A stretch of 64,000 nucleotides of DNA from Cryptomeria japonica (GCF_030272615.1 NW_026729141.1:64001-128000); one strand, 5' to 3'. Positions 34,161-45,300 are shown, numbered from the stretch's first letter. The notes: a model not told the origin generated them from the letters alone. Numbers and translations: made by a program.

Positions 34161-34176
34161 TGGCACTAGAAGGAGG
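34161..34176 (+). other. L3 primer-binding site
   Basis: TGGCACTAGAAGGAGG, four bases after the LTR end CAACA. Same spacing and nearly the same sequence as in L1 (TGGCGCTAGGAGG). Confidence 0.65.
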
Positions 34177-34317
34177 ACCTTTTGAAGGTACCTTGCAACA
34201 AGTTGAGTCTAATCGACCTTTTCCAATGCTATATTTGGGATATGCAAGATCCTTGTTAAACCAGAAAAACCAATAATTGAAAAATCTGAAAATACAAAAA
34301 AATATTTCTAAGTCAGT

Positions 34318-34968
34318 ATGTTCAGTCAGCCATTCCATGAAGATTGTTTGCAGTCCGAAATTTTCCAAATCCAGCAAGAGCTAAGTCTGTAGTTCTATCC
34401 AAGGCAGCTGTCTAAATTTGCATCTACAGCTCACTGCAGAATTCATGACACCACAGCGCATTATGAACTGAATTGCTTGACATTTTTGTCAAGGGTCGAG
34501 CTCGCATTGCAGGGGCGGATATTCTTTTGGGATATCCCCAAACCGGAGAAGTCAGCACAGCCGGATATCCCCAGTCCTTCGTCCAGCATCGAGGAATTTA
34601 CAAGATTCAAGAATTTGATTGAGAATTGGTTTGGTCTTGATGAGGAATTACGCTTGGAGAGCGTGTTATCATCTTGGTGGTGTAGAATTCACCGCACCCC
34701 ACATTCAGAGTTCACTTGCTCGCTATGCATAGAAGCAGTCAATCAAGTCAAAGCCCAATTTGGACTGCCGGAAGAACCAGAGGAGAGCATCACCAGCAAA
34801 GTGTGGAGTGCCTACCTTGCTGCAGACGAGTATAGACGAACGCAAAATCAATGCAGTGCCGCACTCCCCGATGATGAAAGGATGGAGTTGCCAAGTGCTG
34901 AGCAAGATGAACCAGTCAATCAGACCAACGCAGCACATGAATTTATTATCCCTGCAACTGATGGATAA
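34318..34968 (+). pseudogene. L3 gag-position ORF with paired C-x-I-H motifs
   Basis: ATG at 34318 (MFSQPFHEDCLQSEIF), one in-frame TAG at 34390, then open to TAA at 34966: 216 codons. Two repeats of the same Cys/His pattern are visible: HCRIHDTTAHYELNC and WCRIHRTPHSEFTCSLC, separated by a FFWDIPKPEK block, an acidic segment and NWFGLDEELRLESV. The end contains VWSAYLAADEYRRTQ and an acidic tail. Homologous along its length to the L1 ORF, so this is a conserved element-borne protein and not a chance frame. Position right after the PBS suggests a gag role; I recognise no capsid domain. Confidence 0.7.
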
Positions 34969-34990
34969 ACCACGGACCTAATGACCTAAC

Positions 34991-36169
34991 GACCTGCAAT
35001 TCGTTGATGATACTTTCCTGGCTGGAGAGGCCTCAGCAAGGGAAGCTCGAACTATAAAATAGGTGATTGATAATTATGAACAAGTGTCAGGACAAAAAAG
35101 TGAACTGGCTCAAATCTGAGATTTTTTTCTTCTACACTCCACCTCCTAAACAGAGGGAAATTAGCAACATTCTTCGCATGAAGCTGGGAACTCTACCAAG
35201 TAAGTTTTTAGGTGTTCCCTTATTTGGAGGCGCTAATAAGTCAGCAATTTGGAAAAATTTGGTAGAAAGCTGCTACAACAGATTGGAGGGATGGAAAAGT
35301 AAATGGCTAACTTTGGCAGGCAGAATTCTGATGTTAAAAACAGTTGTCTCAGCCATCCCCATCTTCTCAATGACATGCCTAAAAATTCCCAGCAAAATCA
35401 TCAATGTGATCAAACAGAAAATCCCTCTATTGGCTTGGGAAAAGTTTGTAGTTTGAAAGTGAAGGGTGGTGCTGGGCTTAGGAATTGGCAAATTATGAAT
35501 GAAGCTCTGGGAGCTAAACTCTCTTGGAGCATTTATAATAAACCAAATCAATTATGGGTAAAGGTAATGAGGGCTAAATACCTGGACTCAATGGAGAATC
35601 ACAGAATTTTCACAATCAAAAACCCACCCAAGGGATCTGCAATTTGGAACTTCATAGTGAGCAGCGGGAAAGTACTCACTGAACATCTTTCATGGCATAT
35701 TGGTAACAGAAAGTCTGCTAAATTCTGGGATGATTCTTGGGCAGCGTACCCAGTCATAAAACACATGGCCGATTTTTCCGAAGCAAAATCTCTTTTATGC
35801 AAGATTTGGGGTGACAAGGTCATTGACTATTTGGTATGCAAACAAAGCCACCTAGGAGAGGTTTGGTGCTAGAAAGACCTATCAAAAGTAGGGCTATCGG
35901 ATCAACAACAAAGGTTGTTAAAACAAGTCTTGGATCAAAGAAAGATTTACCTCACAAAAGGCCAGGACAAAGTAATTTGGTGTGGTTCAAAAGATGGGAA
36001 CTACTCAGTTAAATTAGGTTGTAGGCTTCTGGAAGGCTTGGTAGGGGACTGCAAGACAGCTAATGACTTAATATGGCATAAGCATTGTCTACCCAAAGCA
36101 GGGGTGTTTGCATGGCTGGCCCTGAAAGGGAAAATTCTAACTAGTGAGAGGAGGAAAAGGCTTGGATTG
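34991..36169 (+). pseudogene. LINE ORF2: RT end and zinc-binding region, first part
   Basis: Starts at QFVDDTFLAGEA, the catalytic box of LINE reverse transcriptase. Continues YEQVSGQKVNWLKSEIFFF, LGVPLFGGANKSAIWKNLVE and LAGRILMLKTVVSAIPIFSM, all typical of plant L1 ORF2. A TAG at 35060 (Gln expected), a one-base loss in an A-run near 35441 and a TAG near 35870 break it. The last part (VIWCGSKDGNYSVKLGCRLL, LPKAGVFAWLALKGKILT) is the zf-RVT region, cut at 36169 by the LTR unit. Confidence 0.9.
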
Positions 36170-37004
36170 TGTTGACGTGTATTTTGTACACTATCAAACA
36201 CAGAATTATCCTCTCTTGAATAAAGTCTCTGAATGCTGAAGATATCGCGAGAAAGGATCAATCAGGGTGACTTCAATGTTCTTCGTTGTAGGGTCTCTAC
36301 GTGTGGATAAGCACCAGTGGTCGTTGTAAATGTTGTTTCTTCAAGGTGCCTTACGTTTTCGAGCTGCAAGAACAGAATTTTCCTAAAACTAACAAGTTCT
36401 CAAAAAAGATCAAAAGATAGGGTTAACAAGGGATGAATTCTAATCTAATCCTAAGAATGACTAAATGTAGGCTAGACTTGGTAAGATTCTACCAATTTCA
36501 GTATTGCCAAGCAATTACAACTCTACTGGAATTGATGCGATCTTCTAAGGTGATTAGTGATTTTTCAATTCATCAAGAATTATAGATACTACCATAAAGA
36601 TACATATGAATAGTTCAATAATTATTGAAGGTTTAAGCAATCCAAATATCTCCAGTTGAACACACAAGGCGTCCTTACAATCAGTAAGAAGCTAGTGGTT
36701 TGGAACGTGAATCTCACCAAAGATCAAGCCCAACACTTAGTCCTTCAAACTAAAATGCTACTTCAACCGAGAATGATTCAAGAAAGTAAACAACCATGAA
36801 AATAGCCACAAGAATTGCAATAAAACACCATAACTTCAATATTTTATTGATCTCAAAGCCAAAATAGACAACAATTGCTTGAAATTCTTTCTTCAATGCT
36901 CAATCTTGCTACAAAATAACTTTCTTCTCTCCAAAAGCTCTAATCTTCTAATTTCTAACTATCCAATCTCTAATATCTAATGACAAAACGAAAATGAGGG
37001 AGGG

Positions 37005-37012
37005 TATATATA
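37005..37012 (-). promoter_or_regulatory. R-region TATA box of L4
   Basis: Minus strand GCTATATATACC, followed by a leader that ends at 36170 and resembles the L1 LTR end (e.g. TTCAAGAGAGGATAA, CTTATCCACACGTAGAGACC). Confidence 0.55.
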
Positions 37013-37076
37013 GCATCCTCAATTACAATGAACGGCCTAGATCAAAAGAAGATCAACGGCTGAGATTCTGAAACCT

Positions 37077-37094
37077 AAACCCTAATTAGGGTTT
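37077..37094. promoter_or_regulatory. Telobox palindrome (L4)
   Basis: AAACCCTAATTAGGGTTT, 65 bp upstream (minus-strand sense) of the TATA at 37005-37012, exactly as in L1. Confidence 0.7.
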
Positions 37095-37206
37095 GTTACA
37101 AAAAGTTCCCTTTTTAGTTGAACATTATTAAATGCATAGCCAAATATTTAATTGGCACAAAAATCGAGGGAACATAGACCAATGATAATTAAGATGCCAC
37201 ATCATT

Positions 37207-37285
37207 TTATAACAACCTCTCTTCTAGAACCTTATTCCCTTTCCAATGCTCTTTCTTAGCATATGCAACGAATCTGGACACAATT
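37207..37285 (-). pseudogene. L4 cargo ORF, C-terminal end
   Basis: The last 24 codons of the frame lie on the far side of the Copia insertion. Across the CAATT duplication the frame continues IAEIEGIVSRFVAYAKKEHW and ends NKVLEERLL, TAA. The exact in-frame fit across the insertion shows that the Copia element landed near the 3' end of a reading frame. Confidence 0.75.
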
Positions 37286-37739
37286 TGTTGGTGTAAATAA
37301 TTATTCATCATGGATATTATTACACTTACTTAAGTTTACTTAGGAAATGCATTTCATAGTAGTTTGGGTATGAGACACTTGGGTGTTTGTGCCACATTGG
37401 GATAGTGTGTGTAGGAGAAATTCCATCTTTTATGGTGTTGATCTTGTTGTTACACTCCACATTCAGTGGGTGATCCACCTCATGTGGACTATCATATTAT
37501 TTCTCCTACCTACCCACACCTATTTCCTACCTACCCTTGTTTCTTATTGAGCCACATGTCATGTTTGTGTGCTCACATATCCCTAGCCTTGCTATATATA
37601 AGCAGGCCCATCTACATTGTATGTAATAATTGATATTATTGATCATTTTCTATTGATAAGAATACAGTTTATTTTTGTCCTATATTGTGTCTCTATTTTG
37701 TACATTTCATTGAGCTCTTGATCTTGGCAAAATCTCACA
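37286..37739 (+). repeat. 5' LTR of the non-autonomous Copia
   Basis: TGTTGGTGTAAATAATT to CAAAATCTCACA, 454 bp. TATA-like CTATATATAAG near 37590. The same sequence is found at 41913. Confidence 0.95.
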
Positions 37740-37751
37740 TGGTATCAGAGC
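37740..37751 (+). other. Primer-binding site of the non-autonomous Copia
   Basis: GGTATCAGAGCC with the preceding T at 37740 gives TGGTATCAGAGC, a perfect tRNA-Met primer site directly after the LTR. Confidence 0.93.
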
Positions 37752-39416
37752 CATTGGGGCTTCATTGATTCGTCTTGAAGAGGCATTATTGCGACGTCAA
37801 GAGGCAGATCTGAGGAGCAGCATCTTTTGGAGGCGTCCTAGACCAGATCCGACCCCGCCATTGCGTCCATAAGGCCGTTTCCATGAATTTTGGTTATAAA
37901 GTCGGCCTATTTTGGTGAGAAAAATTTTTTCGCCAATTTTGCTATAATCGTACGGATTTTCAAATTTTTTTATTTATTTTTTGAAAAAAAAAAAATTCAT
38001 TTTCTGAAAAATCTTTTCGAAAATTCAAAAAATCAAAAAAATTGAAAAATAAAAAAAAAAATCATCAAAAAAAAATTTTAAAAAAACAAAAAAAACAAAA
38101 GTGTTTTTGGGGGGTCCGCAGACCCCCTCGTGCAAAGTGTACCTGCAGGTCTGCAGCGTTGCAGGCGCCGCCCGTACCCGCCGCCTCGTTCCGCACGCTA
38201 CCACCTGCCGCCGCCGCTCGCGCCCGTACCCTGCAGGTCTGCAGAGTACCTTCCGCCCGCGCCGCGACCAGTGCCGCCGCCGCTGCCCGCAAGTCCCCGC
38301 CGGTCGCTGCTCTCGAGCCGCCGCGACCAGTGCCGCTGCCGAGACCTGCAGACTCCGCCGTCCCGAGCTCCCTCCCGCGTAGCTCGGCTCCTCCCGCCGC
38401 CGGCCCTCTTGGTTCAGACTCCGCCGGCCCTCGGCTCCGGCCGCTTCCTCCACCGGCGATCAACCCAGACAGGCGAACCAGCGTCGGCCACGTGGCAGGC
38501 GGCCACTGGCCCGCGGGTACAAACCATCCACGCCAGATCCGTACGGCCGCCACACAGACACCACGTGGCTCACACAGTCAACTTTCCGTACACCACTGCA
38601 CAGTGCCCAGTCAACAAATCCGTACGGTACGGCCTGCACAGTCACCTGCATAGTCATCTGCCACGTCAGTTGTCCGTACAGTACGGACGCCCAGTCAGCA
38701 GATAGGCGAAGGTTTTGCGACGGTCATACGTCCGTCAAATTTAACACAGTGACTTGCTGACATCAGCACCACGTCAGAATTTTTCAAAAATTTGGCAGGC
38801 CCCTCTCATTTGCATTTTTTATTTTGTAGTTCAACTTCAAATGGCCATAACTTGCTCATTTTTGCTCCTTTTTGGGTGCAATTATTTTTGAAATGGGCTA
38901 GAATTTCGTGCTCTCCGCAGTGGTGAAGAAATTTTTTGATTTTGATGCACTGATTTTCAGAAAATGCAGTTTTTGGTGACTCTACCTGAGTAATCCCAGT
39001 TTTTGCAACTTCAGAGGCTTCGTTTGGGGTCATACGACCTCCTTTTCAGGTGCCGTTTTTTTCGAAAGTGCGTATTTTTTCGTCTACTTTCACATGATGC
39101 TATCAGATTGATGCCATTGTAAGTAGAAATTGTACTTTCAGATTTTGGCCATTTTTGGCTCTCTTGGTACTCGTATATTTGCTTGAATCTCAGTTAGATT
39201 CATTGCACTATTGATTGAAGTCTCTTGTATCTCATTTGAGAAGTTGTAAAATTTGCATCATAAGTCCACTTTGCCTTGTTTTGCAAGTGGCTCATTGTAA
39301 TCGCACTAAGTATAAAGTGTCAAAATCATCACTTTGAGGGGGGTACTTTGATTGACTAAATTTGGGGGGGTGTCTCTTGTGCTTTTGTGCTCTTGTGTTC
39401 CTTCCTTTTTACTGCT
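37752..39416 (+). other. Long leader with A-rich and GC-rich blocks
   Basis: A 1.67 kb untranslated region. An A-rich block (37965-38100) is followed abruptly by a GC-rich block (38110-38560) with repeated GTACCTGCAGGTCTGCAG-type and CCGCGACCAGTGCCGC words, then TCCGTAC palindromic words to 38730. The overlapping open frames here run in several registers and both strands and look like composition artefacts. Confidence 0.75.
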
Positions 39417-41690
39417 ATGGGTTCTTCTAAGTTTCCTCTCTTAACTCCTCATAATTATGCTACTTGGAAAATTGATGCATGGAGTAAACTTATGGAGAAA
39501 GGACTCACTCATTACATTGATGGAACTATTGTTGCTCCCGCTGATCCTAAGGTTGATCCAGTTGGTCACTTGGATTGGCTCACTAAAAATATCATGGCAA
39601 TTGGTACCTTAAGAAAGTATGTATCAAAGGATCTCATTTTTCATATTGAGAAATATACTCTAATCAAAGATGCTTGGCAAAAGTTTCAAGACTTGTATGG
39701 TCAAGTTGATGAGATTAGGGGATATCAAATTGATAGTGATCTCACCATGTTAGATCCCAAGAACTTTGATACTATACAAGATTATGTCACTAAGGCAAAT
39801 GAGTTGAGGGCACAACTCAAAGATTGTGGCATTGATAAGAAGGATACTCAATTGATATTCAACTTGATAGGCAAGCTTCCGCAAGAATATGCAGCATTTG
39901 TTTCTAGTTTCCAAACCCATAGGATGACAATGGGTTCAAGCTACAAAATGCCTACATTTGATGCTTTCAATGAAATGTTGATGATGGAACAAACTAAGTT
40001 GATAAGCATGGGCATTCTTAAGGCTTCTAAGTCTCAAGCATTAGTGGCAAATCAAGGGAACAAAGGAAATCAAGGAAAGGACAAATCAAACAAGAAGAAA
40101 TGGCAATCAAAGCCTAAAGAAAAAGCACCATCTTCTCCACAACAAGGAGATTCATCCTCTTCCAAGAGAGATAATTCACCAAAGAGGGAGAGACCTACTT
40201 GTGCTTATTGTAAAAAGATTGGTCATGAGGAGCATCGTTGTCATTCTAAGAAGATTGATGAGCTCACACATATCATCAAAAAGCATAACATTGATTTACC
40301 TAAAGTCTACAAGAAGGATGATTCATCAACTTCCACTTCCTCACATTCAAAAGGAAAAGGGCAAGCATTCATGGCTTCTACAAGTGGAAAGACTCACTCT
40401 TTCGGAACAAGAAAAGGAAAAGCTCTATGTGCTACTATCAGTCATGATTCAGAGAGATGGCTTCTAGATTCAGGGGCTTCTCATCATATGGCATCTTCGC
40501 AGTCTATGTTCTCTACATTTGAGCCTTGCACCATGCCACAGATTTTGATGGGCAATCATACATACATGGATGTGATTGGGAAAGGATCTATTGACATTGG
40601 GGATAACTCCTTCAATGATGTGTTGTGTGTACCCCACTTGACAAACAATCTCCTTTCTATCTATCAAATCACACATGGCGCAACTAAGAGAGTTGTGGAG
40701 TTCACACCTGACTCGGTTTTCATTAGAGACTTGGAGACTAGAGCTATCATTGCGACTGGGGTGGTTGATCATGCATCTCGGTTATACTCCTTTTCAGATC
40801 TTGTTGATGATGATGATTTCACATTTGATGATTCTACACATGATGATCACATTTCTTGTGATGGTTCAAATTTTGAGAACTTTGGATACTTGAACATGGG
40901 GATTCTCACATGTGACCCCATTCTTGAGTCTTGTATTTCATCTCCTCATATTGATATCACATCACCTATTGCACTTGATGATGCAGATAGTGCGAAAGTT
41001 TTGCCTTCATGTGATTCAGTGCAGCAGGATATTCATTGTCTTCCAGCTTCAGATTTATGGGATGATTACTTGCCAGATATTGTAGGTTTATTTATGGAAT
41101 CCTACATTGCAGATTTGGGAGACATCATTGATGACATTCATCTTCTCTTTGATGAAGGTGAACCTTCTTTGATTGTTGCGAGGGCCCACTCTGACCCTCT
41201 TGTTCATTCTCTACATGATCATTCTTTCGAGGTTGACATGATTGTGGATACTTATGTACAGCAGTTGGAGGAGGTCTCTTTATGTTTTGAGGAGACATGT
41301 GAGTCTTTGGGACATGTTCTACATCCATCTCCACTAGATCTTGGAGTGCCTTTTTCAGCAGTGTGGCACAGTTTACCACCTTTGGAGGGGGTATCTTTCA
41401 GCATCGACATGGGGACACTTGAGCAGTTTTCAGAGATTCCTTTCATCATGAGTTTTCTTCATACATCTTCCCTTCATGATTGGGGAGATTTCATGGATAC
41501 ACCTTTGGTTTTGTTTCTTCCTAAGGGGAGGAATGTTGTTCGACGTTCGTGGAGCAGTTTCTTCATACATCGAGCTTCTATCATTGGTGCAGATTCCACA
41601 TTGAGGGGGGGCTTCCTAGCTTCTCTTCTTCTCTCATATGGGGGGGACTTTTTCCTCACATGGGGTTTTGTTCCTCACATTCTTCTATGA
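39417..41690 (+). CDS. Gag-protease fused to an unknown acidic domain (757 aa)
   Basis: ATG at 39417 (MGSSKFPLLTPHNYATWKID) begins a Copia gag with capsid-like region to about residue 200, a Lys/Ser-rich linker, the CCHC zinc knuckle CAYCKKIGHEEHRC (about 262-275) and an aspartic protease (WLLDSGASHHMASS, catalytic Asp near 351; D-S-G intact). The start of a pre-integrase region follows (GVVDHASRLYSF, about 440). Then, where integrase should begin, about 300 residues of Asp/Ser/His/Leu-rich sequence appear (DDDDFTFDDSTHDDHI onwards), ending hydrophobic (FLTWGFVPHILL). I see no known domain there. The frame has no stop, unlike every other transposon ORF in the window. GTG 30 bases upstream is in frame, but the ATG matches the usual gag start. 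Confidence 0.88.
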   Translation: MGSSKFPLLTPHNYATWKIDAWSKLMEKGLTHYIDGTIVAPADPKVDPVGHLDWLTKNIMAIGTLRKYVSKDLIFHIEKYTLIKDAWQKFQDLYGQVDEIRGYQIDSDLTMLDPKNFDTIQDYVTKANELRAQLKDCGIDKKDTQLIFNLIGKLPQEYAAFVSSFQTHRMTMGSSYKMPTFDAFNEMLMMEQTKLISMGILKASKSQALVANQGNKGNQGKDKSNKKKWQSKPKEKAPSSPQQGDSSSSKRDNSPKRERPTCAYCKKIGHEEHRCHSKKIDELTHIIKKHNIDLPKVYKKDDSSTSTSSHSKGKGQAFMASTSGKTHSFGTRKGKALCATISHDSERWLLDSGASHHMASSQSMFSTFEPCTMPQILMGNHTYMDVIGKGSIDIGDNSFNDVLCVPHLTNNLLSIYQITHGATKRVVEFTPDSVFIRDLETRAIIATGVVDHASRLYSFSDLVDDDDFTFDDSTHDDHISCDGSNFENFGYLNMGILTCDPILESCISSPHIDITSPIALDDADSAKVLPSCDSVQQDIHCLPASDLWDDYLPDIVGLFMESYIADLGDIIDDIHLLFDEGEPSLIVARAHSDPLVHSLHDHSFEVDMIVDTYVQQLEEVSLCFEETCESLGHVLHPSPLDLGVPFSAVWHSLPPLEGVSFSIDMGTLEQFSEIPFIMSFLHTSSLHDWGDFMDTPLVLFLPKGRNVVRRSWSSFFIHRASIIGADSTLRGGFLASLLLSYGGDFFLTWGFVPHILL

Positions 41691-41900
41691 GAGTTCTCTT
41701 GTATGTTTTTCATCTCTCTTTTGGGGGAGGGTTTTTTCCCATTGGGTTTTTCTCTCTTTCCCCACTTTGTGAGAGTTTTCATTGCATTGGTTTGCATGCA
41801 TTTGCATTTGTACATGGGTACCTAACATGGCCTCGTAGCCGGGACCCATCTTGCATTGCTTACTTGCATTGTAGACTTAAGTGCATTCCCCTAAGTTGCA

Positions 41901-41912
41901 CTTAAGGGGGGG
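41901..41912 (+). other. Polypurine tract with flanking hairpin
   Basis: AAGGGGGGG just before the 3' LTR. Overlapping it, CTTAAGTGCA (near 41877) pairs with TGCACTTAAG (41897-41906), a 10-bp stem. Confidence 0.8.
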
Positions 41913-42365
41913 TGTTGGTGTAAATAATTATTCATCATGGATATTATTACACTTACTTAAGTTTACTTAGGAAATGCATTTCATAGTAGTTTGGGTATGA
42001 GACACTTGGGTGTTTGTGCCACATTGGGATAGTGTGTGTAGGAGAAATTCCACCTTTTATGGTGTTGATCTTGTTGTTACACTCCACATTCAGTGGGTGA
42101 TCCACCTCATGTGGACTATTATATTATTTCTCCTACCTACCCACACCTATTTCCTACCTACCCTTGTTTCTTATTGAGCCACATGTCATGTTTGTGTGCT
42201 CACATATCCCTAGCCTTGCCTATATAAGCAGGCTCATCTACATTGTATGTAATAATTGATATTATTGATCATTTTCTATTGATAAGAATATAGTTTATTC
42301 TTGTCCTATATTGTGTCTCTATTTTGTACATTTCATTGACCTCTTGATCTTGGCAAAATCTCACA
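41913..42365 (+). repeat. 3' LTR of the non-autonomous Copia
   Basis: TGTTGGTGTAAATAATT to CAAAATCTCACA, 453 bp, followed by the CAATT duplication. TATA-like CTATATAAG near 42217. Confidence 0.95.
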
Positions 42366-45300
42366 CAATTCCTTCAATCTCAGCAATAGGAATCTCGGGA
42401 AGATTCCTCATTCGTTCCTCCAAGTGGATAACCTGATCAAAGGCCTTGAGAAGAGCCGTATCCCACCCAGGTTCGAGTTCTTTGATCTTCTCAATCAAGA
42501 GCATAGTAGTGAACATTAGATCTCGTTGTTCATCTGTGATGACATTCTCATCTTTGCAAAAGATGACCTTGACTCTTTCTTCCAACTCTTGAAGGTCCAC
42601 ATCTGTCTCAACTTCGATCCTCCTGCCGAGAATGGTACATAACACTTCAAACACCTTATCCTAAATTGGATGGATGACGCCCTCAACTTGATTGCATTTG
42701 GTGCTGATGTCCTCGAAAAGAACTTCCTTCATCTGAAGTAGAGTTGACCACTGAAGTAAATTATGAGCTCCTCCATCCATTATCTTTTCTTGTGCTAGGA
42801 TCTTCCTTGGTGTTTGCCTGATTACTTGCAGAACAGGAATGATAACATCTCTAGTGTGAGCGAAAGCGGCTACTGTTATCATTAGGTTGTGGATGATCTC
42901 AAGGACCTGGATAGCTCGATGGATTGTTTGCATCATTCTTGTTGTAAATTCAATGGCTACTGTGTGGGATTTGTCAATCCAAGAGCTCATAAGCTGAACC
43001 AAGCTCTTGACTCTCTCTGCCTCGCCAACTGATTCAAGGGGAAGTGCTTGCACAGGGGACACTGCTGGATCCTGACGTCCCAAGGGCTGATTGAGATGGC
43101 TAAAGTAGCCTCTCCAAGCACTGACCTCTCTCTCAAGCTTTCTATTCTTTTCCATTTCTTCCTTAAGCTTGTCTTTAAGTACTTCAAATGAATCGGTTGC
43201 CTCATCCAGTGCCTGCTCAGCAGTGAGTGGACCAAGCTCAAATGTTTCTACATCGTACTCTTCTGCAAGGATTTCACCTTCATACTTGTCCACTGCTGGT
43301 GTAGCTATCTGCAACTTCCTAGACCCTGTCTCATCTCTGATCACTTTCGACATCTTGGTGGCCTTCTTCTTCTCCATTACTTCCTGAGAATTTCCTACAA
43401 GGCTCTCTAAGTCAATTACATTATCTTCATCCTCAATCACAATCACCCTTGTCAGTCTCTCCTTCAACCAATCTGGAATGGCGGATCTTGTCTCTCTAAC
43501 TTGTATTTCTTTAGGCAATGGTTCGTCTTCCCGGAGAGGAGATGTCACTTCATCATCATTCTTCTCTTCATGTAGCTCATTGACTTGGGGGGATTGACTT
43601 GATGAATGCTGAGGTGCCTTCCCCTTTTCAAGTTTATCATTCTGTACTATTGACTCCATAGATTCATCCACCTCAAGCATCGTCATCTCTTGTCCTTCAA
43701 CTTGACTTGTCTTTTTCTCATGTCGAGATGATGTACCTGATGAGCGATCTCGATTGGCCTCTTGCTTCTTCTTGGAGGGTTCCCTTTTCTCGAGTCTTTC
43801 TTTCCTCTTTGCGCCTCTAGGGTGAGAATTGCCTTCACTTGTGCTTGCTCCTCCTTCTTTTGGTCTTTCCTCCAAAGTAAAAGTCATTGGTACGTTCTGC
43901 TCTCTTAACTTTTGATGTTGTACATCCACCCATCTACGAGTACATGACAAAACTGGAGCCATCAAAGCTCTCAAGTCTGAGATCTCAGGCTCGTTCCAAT
44001 CTATCTTCACTGCTTTATCTTCTCTGTCATAGGATGATTGGAGATGTCTGCCACTGTCCTGAGCTTGATCGGCCACTCTGTAGACTTTACATTTCCTGAT
44101 GAAATCTAAAGGTAATCTGGAATGCATCTTTCTTTTCACTTCTAAATCACTTGAGAGATTCATCCAAAAGTCTTCTACCTGAAATTCGTGCTTGTACTTC
44201 CTACCATATGTCTCTTCTATATACCCATAAGGATCAAAATTCTCCCTTAAGGCAAAAAACATGAATGAATATGAGGCCAACTCCCTCTCTACATCATCCA
44301 AGGCTAGAGCATTAGGACATACCTCAACTGAATTCCCCAATATGATGGGCACGGGAATTCCATTTCTATGCCTGTGTCTGAATGCCTTCGCATAGTCTGC
44401 CAACTGCCTAGTCACCTCGAGTAGCACTATCCTGTCTGTCGGATACCTCGGCAACATGTAGGGAGGTGAAGGACACCCATGAACTCTGATATATGTAAAC
44501 TTTGGAAACTGGATGAACCAAGCACCATACCTCTTTACAAGTTCTTGTGCATCCGGAGATAGTCGATTGTGAATCCCACCTTGCAATATTCTAGTGATGT
44601 TCATCGTGAAGGTATCATTGACTAACTTGTAGTCACTTCCAGGTGGATGATGCAAATGAACATAAGAGTCACAAACTCTCACTTCTCCGGGTCCTCTTCC
44701 GATCACTCCTCTGTGAGATAGTCCTGCATATTCGAAACTCCTGATCAAGGCATATATGACGTATGAGCTCATGTGAAATGACTTGGTAGGCTTTAGTCTT
44801 CTCAACTGTACGTCCAAGCAATGGCTAATAATTCTAGCCCAATGAATCGTTCCTTTTCCTTGAACTATCACTTGGATGAAGTAGAACATCCACTTCTCAA
44901 AATAGAAGGCTTGAGGAGCCCCTGTAACTCGATTGAGCAAAGTTATCAAATCTCTGTATTCCTCCTGAAAGTCGATCCTATGTGGTGTATTGGGAATCTT
45001 GCTCAGGCGAGGACGACTTTTGAGTAACCAATTCTTATTGATGATGCTCAAGCAAGTGTCTGGATCATCTTCATACATCGACCTGGCTCCTTCTAGGCTT
45101 TTGTAAATCATATCTTTATGTTCTGGGAGATGGAGAGCTTCACTTATAGCCTCCTCTGAAAGGTAAGCCAAAGTGTTCCCTTCCTTGGATACGATTGATC
45201 TTGATTGTGAGTCATAATGGCGGGCACATTCGATCATCAGCTCATGGCACTAGATTGCTGGAGGGAAACCGGCCGCCTTGATGATGCCACTTTCAATTAT

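Larger units (their letters stand above)
31189..34990 (+). mobile_element. Long-LTR Ty3-type element L3, truncated by LINE
   Basis: A complete 5' LTR (31189-34156, TGTTG...CAACA), a PBS, and a gag-position ORF (34318-34968), then an abrupt change to LINE reverse transcriptase near 34990. It interrupts the 3' LTR of Gypsy-A at 31188/31189. Confidence 0.85.
37286..42365 (+). mobile_element. Complete non-autonomous Copia element
   Basis: 5' LTR 37286-37739, PBS, long leader, one ORF (39417-41690), PPT, 3' LTR 41913-42365, flanked by the perfect target duplication CAATT (37281-37285, 42366-42370). The LTRs differ by about seven substitutions and one indel over 454 bp, so it is the youngest LTR insertion in the window. 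It has gag and protease but no integrase, RT or RNase H, so it would need a helper element. Confidence 0.95.

Noticed and set aside
38025-38705. Several overlapping open frames of 90-200 codons on both strands
   Set aside because: They result from the very high GC content of the Copia leader; no frame has a motif, and they overlap each other.
37286-42365. Complete autonomous Copia element
   Set aside because: No integrase, RT or RNase H motif in any frame between the protease and the 3' LTR.
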